Shown: one piece after another, positions 45,397-54,893 of the stretch
Position numbering within the stretch: position 1 is the first letter of the stretch
Layout of the letters: each line of letters opens with the position of its first letter
Source of the DNA: Aphidius gifuensis
Taxonomy: Eukaryota > Arthropoda > Insecta > Hymenoptera > Braconidae
Length of the DNA: 64,000 nucleotides
Reading direction: 5' to 3'
NCBI RefSeq assembly: GCF_014905175.1
Contig: NC_057790.1
Location: 11,186,469-11,250,468, forward strand
The notes under the pieces: generated by a model
What the model was told of the DNA's origin: nothing
Database searches by the model: none
What the model saw: the letters and a program-made list of their open reading frames with translations, nothing else
Program-made: the position numbers and the translations under genes

Positions 45397-46759
45397 TGTT
45401 GCTGTTTAGCTCACCTATCTCACCTATCTCCCAGCTTTGTACAATTGTATCGATCAGTTTATTGTTTTCTTTTTTGTTGCTGTCTTCATTTGTTGTTAAT
45501 TCATTGTTATTCTTGGTGGTAATCTCTATATATTCTGCACTCTCACCTTTCTTGTCACACGTTTTATCATTATGTGTGTCATTATAAGATGTATTATCGT
45601 TTATCACAATGGTGTTACTGTTGATCATGTTATTTTCCATACCAACAATCTCACTGTTATCATTCACTACAGTATGTGTTCTTTCGACTGACATATTACT
45701 CTCAATTACTTTTATTTTTTCATTAAGTTCTTTAAGTAATTTGTTTATTTCACTCTCCTTTTTTTTTTCTTCTTTATTATTACTTTCAACTCCCTCGTTT
45801 AAATATATTTGTTTATTTTGGTATGACAACATTAAGTTCGTGATTGTACACACTGCATTTGTCAACAGGTCCATGTTAGTCTCACTGTTGCTAACATTAA
45901 TTTCATGGTTTACTTTGATTATATTTTCTACTTTATCCAATCTCTTGAGTATTTTATTTGTATCTTCATTGACTTTGGACCTGTTCATCTCTAATTCTTT
46001 TCTGATTCTGAGCTCTGCACCATTCATACCTCTCTCTACTGTGTCATGTACTTGTGTTAGCACTGAGTTCATGATTTTACTCATTACATCTTGCATACCA
46101 TCTCGGATATGCTCAAGGAATTCTTCTTGTAGTGTTTGGATGTTTTTTTCTTCGACTTCATCATGATATTTAATATTATCATTAGATTTTTCCATTTTAC
46201 TGTCATTCCCTTTCGTGTTTTTTGTCTTTTCTTTCTCATCATTATCATCATCCATTGTTTCTTTTTCATGATTTATCATGCTGTTGTTTATCTCTGTCCT
46301 GGCTGTCAGATCAATCTCATGTACATCAGCTGATGTTTTCATCTCTCTGTTAATTGCGCCCTCTTCTTTTTTTTCTTTTTCTGTCATTCGATTTATATCT
46401 GGTGGAGTTCTAGACAGGCTACCCCCTCTGCCTTTGAACACATCAACTTCATTGAGAAAGCCATCCTTGTTTACCACAGAGTCTCTCTCACTCCAAGAGT
46501 TAAATCTCTCTCTATTTTCTCTTCTTTTCAATACTCTCATATGTCTCAATTCATCAGCACTTTTATTATCTTTTATATCAATAAAGAAGTCTTTTATAGA
46601 TTCATCACCACTGTACTTTTTATCTCTTAGTGGTTTTCTGCCTCTCTTTTTTTTAACTTTGGCATTTGCACTTATTGCGTCATTTTCAGTGTCCTCATTG
46701 TCGCTGCCATATTGACTCACAGTATCTCTCTCACTCTCTGTCGAGATTATGTTTTCCAT
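44936..46759 (-). CDS. LINE ORF1 protein (nucleic-acid-binding)
   Basis: 607 codons, ATG at 46759. Residues 1-150 are charged and basic ('KVKKKRGRKPLRDKKY'), then a long Glu/Lys/Asn-rich coiled-coil-like middle ('LRIRKELEMNRSKVNED', 'ILKRLDKVENIIKV'). The C-terminal 140 residues begin 'REKKRCNIILKGSVIEEW' and contain 'IIFLESFSEKKRVLN' and 'IWIEDDLTARQKLIQWWLR'. This layout (coiled coil, RRM-like domain, basic C-terminal domain) resembles the ORF1p type of L1-like elements. ORF1p coats the LINE RNA. No CCHC knuckle was seen. The first ORF of the element; ORF2 follows in the same orientation. Confidence 0.88.
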   Translation of the reverse strand: MENIISTESERDTVSQYGSDNEDTENDAISANAKVKKKRGRKPLRDKKYSGDESIKDFFIDIKDNKSADELRHMRVLKRRENRERFNSWSERDSVVNKDGFLNEVDVFKGRGGSLSRTPPDINRMTEKEKKEEGAINREMKTSADVHEIDLTARTEINNSMINHEKETMDDDNDEKEKTKNTKGNDSKMEKSNDNIKYHDEVEEKNIQTLQEEFLEHIRDGMQDVMSKIMNSVLTQVHDTVERGMNGAELRIRKELEMNRSKVNEDTNKILKRLDKVENIIKVNHEINVSNSETNMDLLTNAVCTITNLMLSYQNKQIYLNEGVESNNKEEKKKESEINKLLKELNEKIKVIESNMSVERTHTVVNDNSEIVGMENNMINSNTIVINDNTSYNDTHNDKTCDKKGESAEYIEITTKNNNELTTNEDSNKKENNKLIDTIVQSWEIGEIGELNSNKPQKLNVEDRNNEMNEREKKRCNIILKGSVIEEWKKNKTIKQEVEKIMGTIVYASGKTNINGGVIIFLESFSEKKRVLNTREKFREKEIWIEDDLTARQKLIQWWLRQVAKEEIKRNNRVIVMHQKILINTTLWRWDERECNLRRFRKISEFN

Positions 46760-46997
46760 CTTCGTCTACACAATAAACTGTCTTGAAAGCACCCTCCTCC
46801 TAACCTCACTCTACACACCGCTCCTTTGTGAGCTTAATATCTCTTGATATCTTTAATTAAAATCACTAATTATTGCTTACACCGCACAATGATTTATCAC
46901 TTTATATTATTTTTATAAAAAATTTGGCTTTGAATTCAGATTATAATATATCCTAACTTGTTTCAACTTGTTCTAGCACGACAGCCAACTTCCTTAC

Positions 46998-47702
46998 TTA
47001 GTAAAATCCGGTTGTTTCATTTTGGATAATATTATAGTTTTTTTTCTTTGAATTATAAGATTGAGCTGTCCGATGTTTTTCTAACCATTGATCTCCATAA
47101 AAAGTTCGTTCATAATCATGACACTCAATTATATCTACATTTATCTCACACAAATTATTTAAACATCGGTCACAACGACCAGGACATGACAAATGCGTCT
47201 CAGGTGATGAATATCTTTTATCACAAATTAAACAATATTTTTTTATACCATGCATGAAAGTTATTATATTGTTTATTGGTTCATAATATCGACTATTATC
47301 ATAAAATGCAATTAGTATATAATTTTGTTGTTCACGAGTAGAACTCTCAACTAAATCTGTACTATCAAATATTAATTCATGTCCATTGATATTATTGGTA
47401 ACATTCTTATATATTTTCAAAAAGCGTTTAATCGGACATGTTGCTAAATACATTTGAAATTGTCTCACTTGCTCCAAACCACAACCCTCAGATGAAATAA
47501 CAACACCAGATTTATTTATAAATTCAAGAGTCAATGTTTTTTGTAATTCATTTGAAGCGTCACGAACTTTTTTTAATCTAGCCGCGTCAAGTTTATTTGT
47601 CTTTAATTCAGATAATTTTACTACGATTGATCTTGGTAAACATACATTATCTTTATTATTGATTATTAGTGTACCACGTCTCGATCTTTCACTTTTAGGC
47701 AT
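46998..47702 (-). pseudogene. polB: Polinton DNA polymerase B, N-terminal fragment
   Basis: The minus-strand ATG at 47702 opens 'MPKSERSRRGTLIINNKDN' with 'CLPRSIVV' and 'QFQMYLA..PIKRFLKIYKN', then 'LIAFYDNSRYYEPINNI', 'CLICDKRYSSPETHLSCPGR' and 'CHDYERTFYGDQWLEKH'. These are N-terminal features of Polinton polymerase B, including the CxxC...CxxC cluster. At 47046 the LINE begins, so the last roughly 16 codons are LINE sequence. The gene resumes in fragment 2 at 39803. 47046-47237 is duplicated there. Confidence 0.85.
47046..47237. repeat. 192-bp target-site duplication of LINE, right copy
   Basis: Identical to 39612-39803. The preceding base differs on the two sides, which sets the LINE 5' boundary. 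Confidence 0.95.
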
Positions 47703-47814
47703 TCACTGTTTTATTCTATTTTCACTTTTTTAATCCACTGTATTATTTTCACTGTTTTATTTCACTGTATAATTTTCACTATTTTTTTTTTTTTTTTTCA
47801 CTGTGGTACTGGAA

Positions 47815-47990
47815 AAAATTAAGTAATGAAAGAGGATGGTTATATTGTTTACCAGGAGAACAAGAAATACATATACTGTGTGGAGACAAGAAAAAAAAAC
47901 TGTTGTCATTCGTGGTGTCGGTATAGTACGGATCCAAGCAGGTTGCCACGCACGCATAAATAACCACCCCTCGGCTGCGGTTATTACCGT
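47815..47990 (+). pseudogene. Possible retroelement Env-like fragment
   Basis: 'GWLYCLPGEQEIHILCGD' is followed, after a one-base shift in an A-run at about 47890, by 'VIRGVGIVRIQAGCHARI'. This Cys...Cys pattern with a G.G/I.....GC motif resembles a central segment of insect LTR-element Env (F-type) proteins. It is short and isolated, so the call is weak. It could also be chance in an AT-rich region between Polinton genes. Confidence 0.3.
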
Positions 47991-48097
47991 GATCATTAAC
48001 TTTGGTTTAACTCACTCGCACAACCTAAGACAATACGAGAACGAGGAAACTCGTACCTCACAACCTTTACCGAATATCCCCCTATTGCCTACTCACT

Positions 48098-48930
48098 CTA
48101 GTGCACCAAGCAGTCGAACATAAAGTCCATCCGCAGCCACGCTGGTCTTACGCCGGACCACTCTATGCATCTGACTACTCGGAGCTCTGGTGTTAGCCTT
48201 CCAGGAGAGGACGCACGGCTCCCGTCCTTCTTCGGTCTGCCTCTACCACGAGGCTCCAAAGCTTCAAGACGAGTCTCTATACTGCGCATCCCGTCTAAGA
48301 GAGCCTGCACTGTCTTCAACAGTAGAGTGTTCCCAACATTTTCGGAGCTGCCTCCTATTAATGGTGGATTCATTACTGCTATCTCGGGAACCTCCTCTGG
48401 TTTCTCGCCAGAGGCACCTGGGTTTTGGTCATCAGCCATATTGAGAGCGTTCAGAGAACCTTCCTCCAGCTCGTTGAAGCCAGAAGTGAGTTCTCATTAC
48501 TCGGAATCGGCCTTATATACCCAGTTTTGATTGGTGGGAGTCTTGCATCCCTCCTCTCTATTCCTGTGCAAAGCCCGTGAGCGCATCTTTCCCTGGAAGG
48601 GGAGTGATGCCAGCGCCATCTGCTAATGTCCATAAGTGGGGATCCACCGAACATCAGCGGAAATAGCCGAGAGCGTAGATTTCTGAAATATCTCAGCCCG
48701 TACGAGGACAGCCGAGATGGCCTTCAGAGACTACCAAGATCTTAAGACTGTCGAATCCGTACCAAACGGTTACGACCATGCCCGAGAACTACCGAGATCG
48801 TAGCCCTTTAGATTGTCTTAGCTTTTCAACGACTAAGACTATCCGAAGACTACCGAATCCTGTATCCGAAGATACATCGAGAACCAACAACCACACGAGT
48901 ACAAGCAGGCAGCCTGCAAGGACTCTGACA
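48098..48930 (-). mobile_element. GC-richer retroelement piece: promoter plus Gag-like start
   Basis: A block with far higher GC than its neighbours. On the minus strand a TATA box GTATATAAGG (48511-48520) lies about 70 bases before an ATG at 48437-48439. The 113-codon frame reads 'MADDQNPGASGEKPEEVPE', a helix 'LKTVQALLDGMRSIETRLEA', then 'RGRGRPKKDG', resembling the start of an LTR-element Gag. The upstream block (48930 to 48520) with the palindromic TGACAATTTGTCA edge (about 48929-48941) may be its LTR. It ends abruptly near 48098. It displaces the N-terminal part of the Polinton accessory gene that should precede 49020. Confidence 0.4.
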
Positions 48931-49019
48931 AATTGTCACGAGAACCATTAACCAACGTTATTCCATATCACAGCTTAGGGATTCGCTATCACACAAGCTT
49001 ATTCCCAATAATATTGACA

Positions 49020-49570
49020 AATAATGATGAAAAAATTGATATTGATCCGTTAACTTTTCATGAGAATAATATTAGTGATGCTGATGATTATGACACAGAC
49101 GAAAATATAACAGAGAAAAAGAAAAAATTTGGATGTTGAAGAAGCACCTTGAAAGGCAAAAATCAATAAATTCTCATGACAAGGCTCAAAATACAATGTA
49201 CACCATTCAAAAATTCAAAAACAATAAATTATTGTTTGGTAATTCAATGATTGAAATAAAAAATCATCATATTTATGTGAAAGATGAAATTTATCCGGCT
49301 GCTCGAGGTTTCTTGGAGTTATTATTTCAACAATCACCTAATGCATCTATTATTCGGAAAGTTGATAGAGAAATTTTTATTGAAATTATAAAATTAACAA
49401 ATGCACATCGTAAAAATTTCAAACCTGATGGTGCATTTCTGACAAACAGGACACAAAAATATAAAAGATATCTATCACTGTTTGTCAAGTCTTTGAGAAA
49501 ACAAAAAGTAGAGAGCAAAAAAGGTTCAGCACTTGTATTACCAAAATACAAAAACACTACAAAAAAATAA
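49020..49570 (+). pseudogene. Polinton accessory protein, C-terminal half
   Basis: An acidic stretch 'DADDYDTDENITEKKKK' (49075-49130) shifts frame into 49133-49570 with 'MIEIKNHHIYVKDEIYPAAR', 'GFLELLFQQSPNASII' and 'LTNAHRKNFKPDGAFLTNR', ending 'LVLPKYKNTTKK'. This is the C-terminal part of the conserved Polinton ORF whose N-terminal part ('MEHARKMV...') is found on the opposite strand at 30258-30620. The 'LTNAHR' and 'PG.LELLF' motifs are the family markers I recognise. Function unknown. Next gene in the same direction starts at 49789. Confidence 0.65.
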
Positions 49571-49788
49571 GAAAATAAATAATACAAATTATATATATTG
49601 GGATGATCCTAATGAGCTTGTTAATCGTCTTCAATTACTTGTAGCTTCAGAATAAGCTGGCAATAATAGTCACGCTAATGAAATTCTTTCAATTATTGAA
49701 GAATTAAGAGAAGCTGGTATTATTTGTTGATATATATGTTCATTCAGTCTTTAATGTACAGTCATTAAAAGGACATTGGAGTGGAATA

Positions 49789-50220
49789 ATGTCTAGTGTT
49801 GATATATTCGGACGTCAATTATCAAATAAACGAAAATATTTTATCGGAGGAAAAAGTGATGGCGATTCAATAAGAGGACCACCTGGAGAAGGTTTCAAAT
49901 TTACAGAAGACGGATATTATGACATTGCAGAAAAAAAATTATGTCACATTGCTGATGCTCAAGACATGAATGATGCTGTCTCAAAAAAAGTAGCAGTGAT
50001 TCTGATTTAAAATAAAACTAATAATCTTCTTAGAATAATGCAAGAAGATAGTCAAAAATATAACACTGAAGTCATTAGTAAACTGACAATCAAAATGGAC
50101 ACATTGCAAAAAAGTGTTGAAAAATCACGTCATACATTAGATGAGCTGAGCACAGAAGTTGCAACTATATCTCACTATTTGACAGAAAATTTGGGAGTAC
50201 GTTTAGAAAATCAAAAATAA
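49789..50220 (+). pseudogene. Polinton 'GPPG' coiled-coil accessory protein
   Basis: ATG at 49789, frame of 143 codons broken once by TAA at 50008-50010 and otherwise in one frame to TAA at 50218-50220. N-terminal 'MSSVDIFGRQLSN', then 'IRGPPGEGFKFTEDGYYDIA' and 'KKLCHIADAQDMNDAVS', then heptad-like helices 'MDTLQKSVEKSRHTLDELST'. A short protein with a GPPG.GF.....YDI..K.L..IADA....DAV signature followed by a coiled coil recurs next to integrase in insect Polintons. Its role is unknown to me; a structural role is possible. Integrase follows directly. Confidence 0.65.
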
Positions 50221-50222
50221 AA

Positions 50223-51136
50223 ATGGATAAAACTACAGAAAATAATAATAAAAACGGAGACAATACTTATTTGAGAAGCGTTGTGGCACATGAGCTACAC
50301 AAGCCTGCTCGCAGATATTATCAACGTAGACATGTTGACATTAGAGCTCTCGATGAAACATGGCAATGTGACCTTGTCGACATGAGTGCATATGCTTCCG
50401 TAAATGAAAATTATAAGTTCATACTTACAATAATTGATAGTTTTCCCGAATATGCATTTGCTGTACCACTCAAAACAAAAAGTGCAAAAGATGTTACTGC
50501 AGCAATAAAATCTGTTTTCCTGAAAGGTCGATATCCAAAAAAACATTTACATATCGATCAAGGCAAGGAATTTTACAAACAGTGACTGAAAAATATAATA
50601 TAAATATGTACTCAACATATAGTACTTTAAAAGCAAGTATAGTCGAAAGGTTTAATAGAACCCTGAAAAATCACATGTGGGAAAGATTTACATTCCAAGG
50701 CAGTTATAAATGGTTGACTATACTTCCTAAATTGATTAGAAATTATAATAATACAAAGCACAGAACTATAAAAATGAAACCAAAAAATGTAACTTAAAAC
50801 AATGAAAAGGACATATTGAGGGGAATATATCATAATCGAAATCCAATGTTTTGTGTCACATCAAAGTTAAAAAAAAAATTTATAATTGGTGATAAAGTGC
50901 GAATAAGTAAATATAAAAAAAATTTCGAAAAAGGCTACACTCCCAATTGGACAACTGAAGTTTTTACAATCACAAAAGTATTAAATACAATACCGATAAC
51001 TTACAAGCTTGCTGACTATCAAGATAACAATGTTGAAGGATGTTTTTATCAAGAAGAACTGAGTCCAGTACGCTATCCAGATATATATCTTGTTGAAAAA
51101 GTTTTAAAAAAACGTAAAAATAAAGTACTTCCCTGA
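50223..51136 (+). pseudogene. int: Polinton retroviral-type integrase
   Basis: The frame starts at ATG 50223. Core DDE: 'ARRYYQRRHVDIRALDETWQ' then 'CDLVDM' (first Asp), 'HLHIDQGKEFYKQ' (second Asp) and 'SIVERFNRTLKNHMWERF' (Glu). A frameshift or TGA lies at about 50582, and a TAA at 50795-50797 follows 'HRTIKMKPKNVT'. The C-terminal part 50816-51136 includes 'KFIIGDKVRISKYKKNFEKG' and 'YTPNWTTEVFTITKV', a chromodomain-like SH3 region typical of Maverick integrases. It would join Polinton ends to target DNA. The foldback element at 51131 replaced the last codons: the integrase now ends 'KNKVLP'. Dead. Confidence 0.92.
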
Positions 51137-54100
51137 CGGAACGCTACAAGGCTCGTTTTGTCCAAAAATACATGGCTTATTCAAGCCTTGTAGACTGTGA
51201 GCGATACTTGTATACAAGGTTTGAACAAGTCTTGTACAAGGCTGTGTTAACAGACTGAATCGCTGAGATCGATTACAATACTCGTTCAAGCCTTGTACGG
51301 GCAAGGCTTGTACAATGTATGTACAACGATGGTTTTGATTTGGTTTATCGCTCCCGTGTATTCTGCTTGTACGAGCAATGTACAAACCATGTATACTTGT
51401 ACCTACAAGACTTGTTGAAAGTTACAAGCATTGCACTCTCGCACAAGGGTTGTAAGCAATGCTTGTACAATACTCGTACAATACCGGAATAAAAGCGGCT
51501 TCCAACGGTTCTCAACTTACTTACAATATTGCGTTTACTTATAAAAGACGGTTTTAGAAGCTTTTTACGATATTTACTATCATTTAAGCGTTAATATTTT
51601 TATATTAATAAATAAAAAGAAAACTGCTTTGATTTTTTAGTGTTAAATAGAAAAAGATGTAGCTATAAGGAATAAATGTTGACCTTGGGTATTTTATTTT
51701 TTTAATAAATACATATAAATTATTTTTAAAAATACAAATTTCCAAGGAAAGGCAGTAGCTAAGGGAAAGATGTAGCTAAGGAATTAATGTGACTGAGAAA
51801 TTATTTCCTTAAAACATAATTTTTTGGCAACATTAATTACTTAGTCACATTAATTCCTTAGCTACATCTTTCCCTTAGCTACTGCTTTTCCTCGGACTCT
51901 TTTTATTTATTTTATAAATAAAATACATGTAAATTTATTTTCTAAAAATACATGTAAATTTATTTTTTAAAAATACAAATGTGCAAGGAAAAGCAGTAGC
52001 TAAGGGAAAGATGTAGCTGAGGAATTAATGTGACTGAGGAATTATTTCCTTGAAACATAATTTTTTGGCAACATTAATTCCTTGAAACATACTTTTTTGG
52101 CAACATTAATTCCTTAGTCACATTAATTCCTTAGCTACTGCTTTTCCTTGGACATTTGTATTTTTAAAAAATAAATTTACATGTTTTTTATTTGGCAAAT
52201 AAAAAAATGTCAAGGAAAAACAGTAATAGAAAAAAGATAACAATAAAACAATAGACTAAAGAATTCGATTAGCTTGAAACTTATAATTTTTGGCAACATT
52301 AATTCCTAGCTACATCTTTTCCTTAGCTACTGCTTTCCTTGTACATTTGTATTTTTAAAAATAAATTTACATGTATTTTATTTATAAAATAAATACAAAA
52401 TGACCAAGGAAAAGCAGTAGCTAAGAAAAAAACTCTAACAAATAATATAATAATGACTCAGGAATTATTTCCTTGAAACATAATTTTTTGGCAACAGAAA
52501 GGTACGGTCTCCAAGGAGCGTCTGCGTCGACTGTCCGACTGTCGCGTTCAGAGACGCTCGTCCCGAGAATACAAGTTTTATGTTATTGGTCTCCAAGGCG
52601 AGTTCGCGCTCGGAGCGCTGCAATCAGAAGTGGTGTCTGAACGCTCGACTGATCAAAGTCGGGTCAGGCTTCTGTAGATGCTGGGCAGTCACGCACATAT
52701 ATATAAGTTCTTTAACTGTATGTGTTTAGCTGGTAAAGTGTTAGTGCAGTATACGAATGTTTTTATGTTTATCATAGTTTTTTTTTAATTTAATTTGAAA
52801 AATAGTCAAACTGATGTATATTAAGGCAGAAAAATCGATAAAATTTTTTATCATTTACCATTTATTAATATTTAGAAATCCCTCATTTTTTATTGTATGC
52901 AAATTGCTAACAGGTTTTCATTTCATTCTAATTTTTCTGTCATTTTCTCCAACAATATTCTTAAGTAACTTTATCAGCTATTATCAAAATTAATTTTTCT
53001 CTATTATCTATGATATTTATATTTTTATTTAAAACAAAAGTCATCATACAGCTGCTCGACTGTTTGGAAGTTGTGAGCGCGCCTTGGAGACCACTTGGCT
53101 ATGAGCGTTCCAAAGCGCTTCATCAGAACGCCCGAACGCGACAGTCGGACAGCCAGCGCAGACGCTCCTTGGAGACCGTACCTTTAATTCCTTAGCTACA
53201 TCTTTCCCTTAGCTACTGCTTTTCCTTGCACATTTGTATTTTTAAAAAATGAATTTACATGTATTTTTAAAAAATAAATTTACATGTATTTTATTTATAA
53301 AATAAATAAAAAAAGTCCAAGGAAAAGCAGTAGCTAAGGGGAAGATGTAGCTAAGGAATTAATGTGACTAAGGAATTAATGTTGCCAAAAAATTATGTTT
53401 CAAGGAAATAATTCCTTAGTCACATTAATTCCTTAGCTACATATTTTCCTTAGCTACTGCTTTTCATTGGACATTTTTTTTTTATTTTATAAATAAAATA
53501 CATGTAAATTTATTTTTTAAAAATACAAATGTCCAAGGAAAAGCAGTAATAAAACTAACAACTTAAGGAATTAATATTATAAAAACATGTTTCAAGGGAA
53601 ATAATTCCTTAGCCACATTAATTCCTTAGCTACATCTTTCCCTTAGCTACTGCTTTTCCTTGGAAATTTGTATTTTTAAAAAATAAATTTACATGTATTT
53701 TATTTATTAAAAAAATAAAATACCCAAGGTCAACATTTATTCCTTATAGCTACATCTTTTTCTATTTAACACTAAAAAATCAAAGCAATTTTCTTTTTAT
53801 TTATTAATATAAAAATATTAACGCTTAAATGATAGTAAATATCGTAAAAAGCTTTTAAAACCGTCTTTTATAAGTAAACGCAATATTGTAAGTAAGTTGA
53901 GAACCGTTGGAAGCCACTTTTATTCCGGTATTGTACGAGTATTGTACAAGCATTGCTTACAACCCTTGTGCGAGAGTTGTACAATGCTCGTAACTTTCAA
54001 CAAGTCTTGTATGAGTCTTGTACAAGTATTGTATACATGGCTTGTACATTGCTCGTACAAGCAGAATACACGGGAGCGATAAACCAAATCAAAAACCATC

Positions 54101-54318
54101 GTTGTACATACATTGTACAAGCCTTGTAACCACGCTCGTACAAGGCTTAAACGAGTATTGTAATCGATCTCAGCGATTCAGTCTGTTAACATAGCCTTGT
54201 ACAAACCTTGTATACAAGTATCGTTCAAGCCACGTCTACAAGGCTTGAATAAGCCATGTATTTTTGGACAAAACAAGCCTTGAACAAGTCTGTTTTACAC
54301 GGGACAATTCCGTCAGGG
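51131..54318. mobile_element. Foldback TIR element, CCCTGACGGAA ends, 3.2 kb
   Basis: CCCTGACGGAA at 51131 and TTCCGTCAGGG ending 54318, flanked by TT on both sides. The inverted arms extend for more than 600 bases. The outer parts are cttgtacaaggcttgaac-type repeats (51150-51480 and 53925-54300). Then a shared aagacggttttagaagctttttacgatatttac block follows at 51550 and 53860. The core (51680-53760) is inverted modules of the AAAAGCAGTAGCTAAGG family, as at 17.8 and 24.8 kb. It inserted into the 3' end of the Polinton integrase and itself received a MITE at 52498-53185. No transposase. Confidence 0.92.
52498..53185. mobile_element. Nested MITE, AAAGGTACGGTCTCC ends
   Basis: AAAGGTACGGTCTCCAAGGA at 52498 is mirrored by TCCTTGGAGACCGTACCTTT ending 53185. 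Inverted arms of about 130 bases carry gcgttc/cgacagtcggac phrases. The AT-rich core has no ORF. The flanking sequence (ggcaaca / aattccttagc) is a continuous phrase elsewhere in the host element, which proves insertion. The exact duplication is unresolved. Confidence 0.88.
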
Positions 54319-54474
54319 TTGTAAGATGGTAAGGTTTCGATTCTGAACATGATACATAGAAGAATGAATCAGAAATATGAATAATTATATTTACAATGTA
54401 TATAGGTATAAGAATTTTTTAATAAAAAATTATAACAAAATAAATTTTTTCGAATGTAATTTATTTATTGAATA
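54319..54474. other. Non-coding flank
   Basis: AT-rich, between the foldback element and a degenerate coding patch. Confidence 0.4.
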
Positions 54475-54700
54475 TTGTGTGTATAGGCTTAGGACAATTT
54501 TCTAATAATACAACTTGATTATTTTCCCCAATACATTGTAATGTTAAAACTCTTCTTTTAATACCATTCTCTAATTCAAGGAACTTTTTTTTATTATAAA
54601 AATATTATTCAGCATTATTTTTCGGTAAGAAAACAGTATATTTATTATTTATTTCGACTGATAGTCTTTAACAAATTTTGCACTATATTTTTATAAATAA
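54475..54700 (-). pseudogene. Short degenerate coding patch, unidentified
   Basis: The minus strand reads 'KYTVFLPKNNAE', a stop, 'FLELENGIKRRVLTLQCIGE' and 'NNQVVLLENCPKPIHTIF'. It looks like the tail of a structural or Polinton-type gene because of its place beside the integrase, but I do not recognise it with certainty. Confidence 0.3.
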
Positions 54701-54893
54701 ACAATTGACATCGATTTTTTTTTTAACTTGGACCCAATTTTTTTTTTTTTTTTTATCAATAAATGATCCTTGAAATATAACAAATTTTTTATGACAATTG
54801 CCAGCTTAGCAATTTAATAACTTTTTCAGATATTAATAAATAAAGAGCGTAAAACTCGGTCTCCCGCGCAGCCTCATGGGCAAGCCGCGAGCG

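Larger units (their letters stand above)
39804..47045 (-). mobile_element. Full-length APE-type LINE, 7.24 kb, 192-bp TSD
   Basis: A minus-strand non-LTR retrotransposon. It has a 5' UTR of about 286 bases (47045-46760), ORF1 (46759-44936) and an extra copy of the ORF1 C-terminus (44875-44453). ORF2 runs 44388-40318, followed by a 3' UTR of about 515 bases that ends in a short AATCT-type pentamer tail (GATTAGATTAGATTAG on the plus strand at 39804). Both main ORFs are open, and the flanking duplication is perfect. The insertion is young and possibly competent. I did not assign the clade; APE endonuclease and a C-terminal Cys/His motif are present and no RNase H was seen. Confidence 0.95.
30258..51136. 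mobile_element. Polinton/Maverick relic, split by later insertions
   Basis: Polinton hallmarks are present: protein-primed family B polymerase fragments on the minus strand (47702 to 30690), a retroviral-type integrase on the plus strand (50223-51136), and two conserved accessory ORFs (30258-30620 with 49020-49570, and 49789-50220). Every gene is broken. Capsid, ATPase and protease genes were not found, and neither terminal inverted repeat was identified. The outer limits are therefore those of recognised genes only. Insertions inside it are 30783-34052, 34416-38102 and 39804-47045, and probably a GC-richer retroelement piece around 47.9-48.9 kb. Confidence 0.75.

Noticed and set aside
45609..46715. 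Plus-strand frames over LINE ORF1
   Set aside because: Antisense shadows of an open, coiled-coil-coding ORF1.
29082..51136. Proviral bracovirus or nudivirus locus
   Set aside because: An IAP and integrase alone are not diagnostic. The identifiable genes are Polinton-type, and no nudiviral core gene or bracoviral circle motif was recognised.
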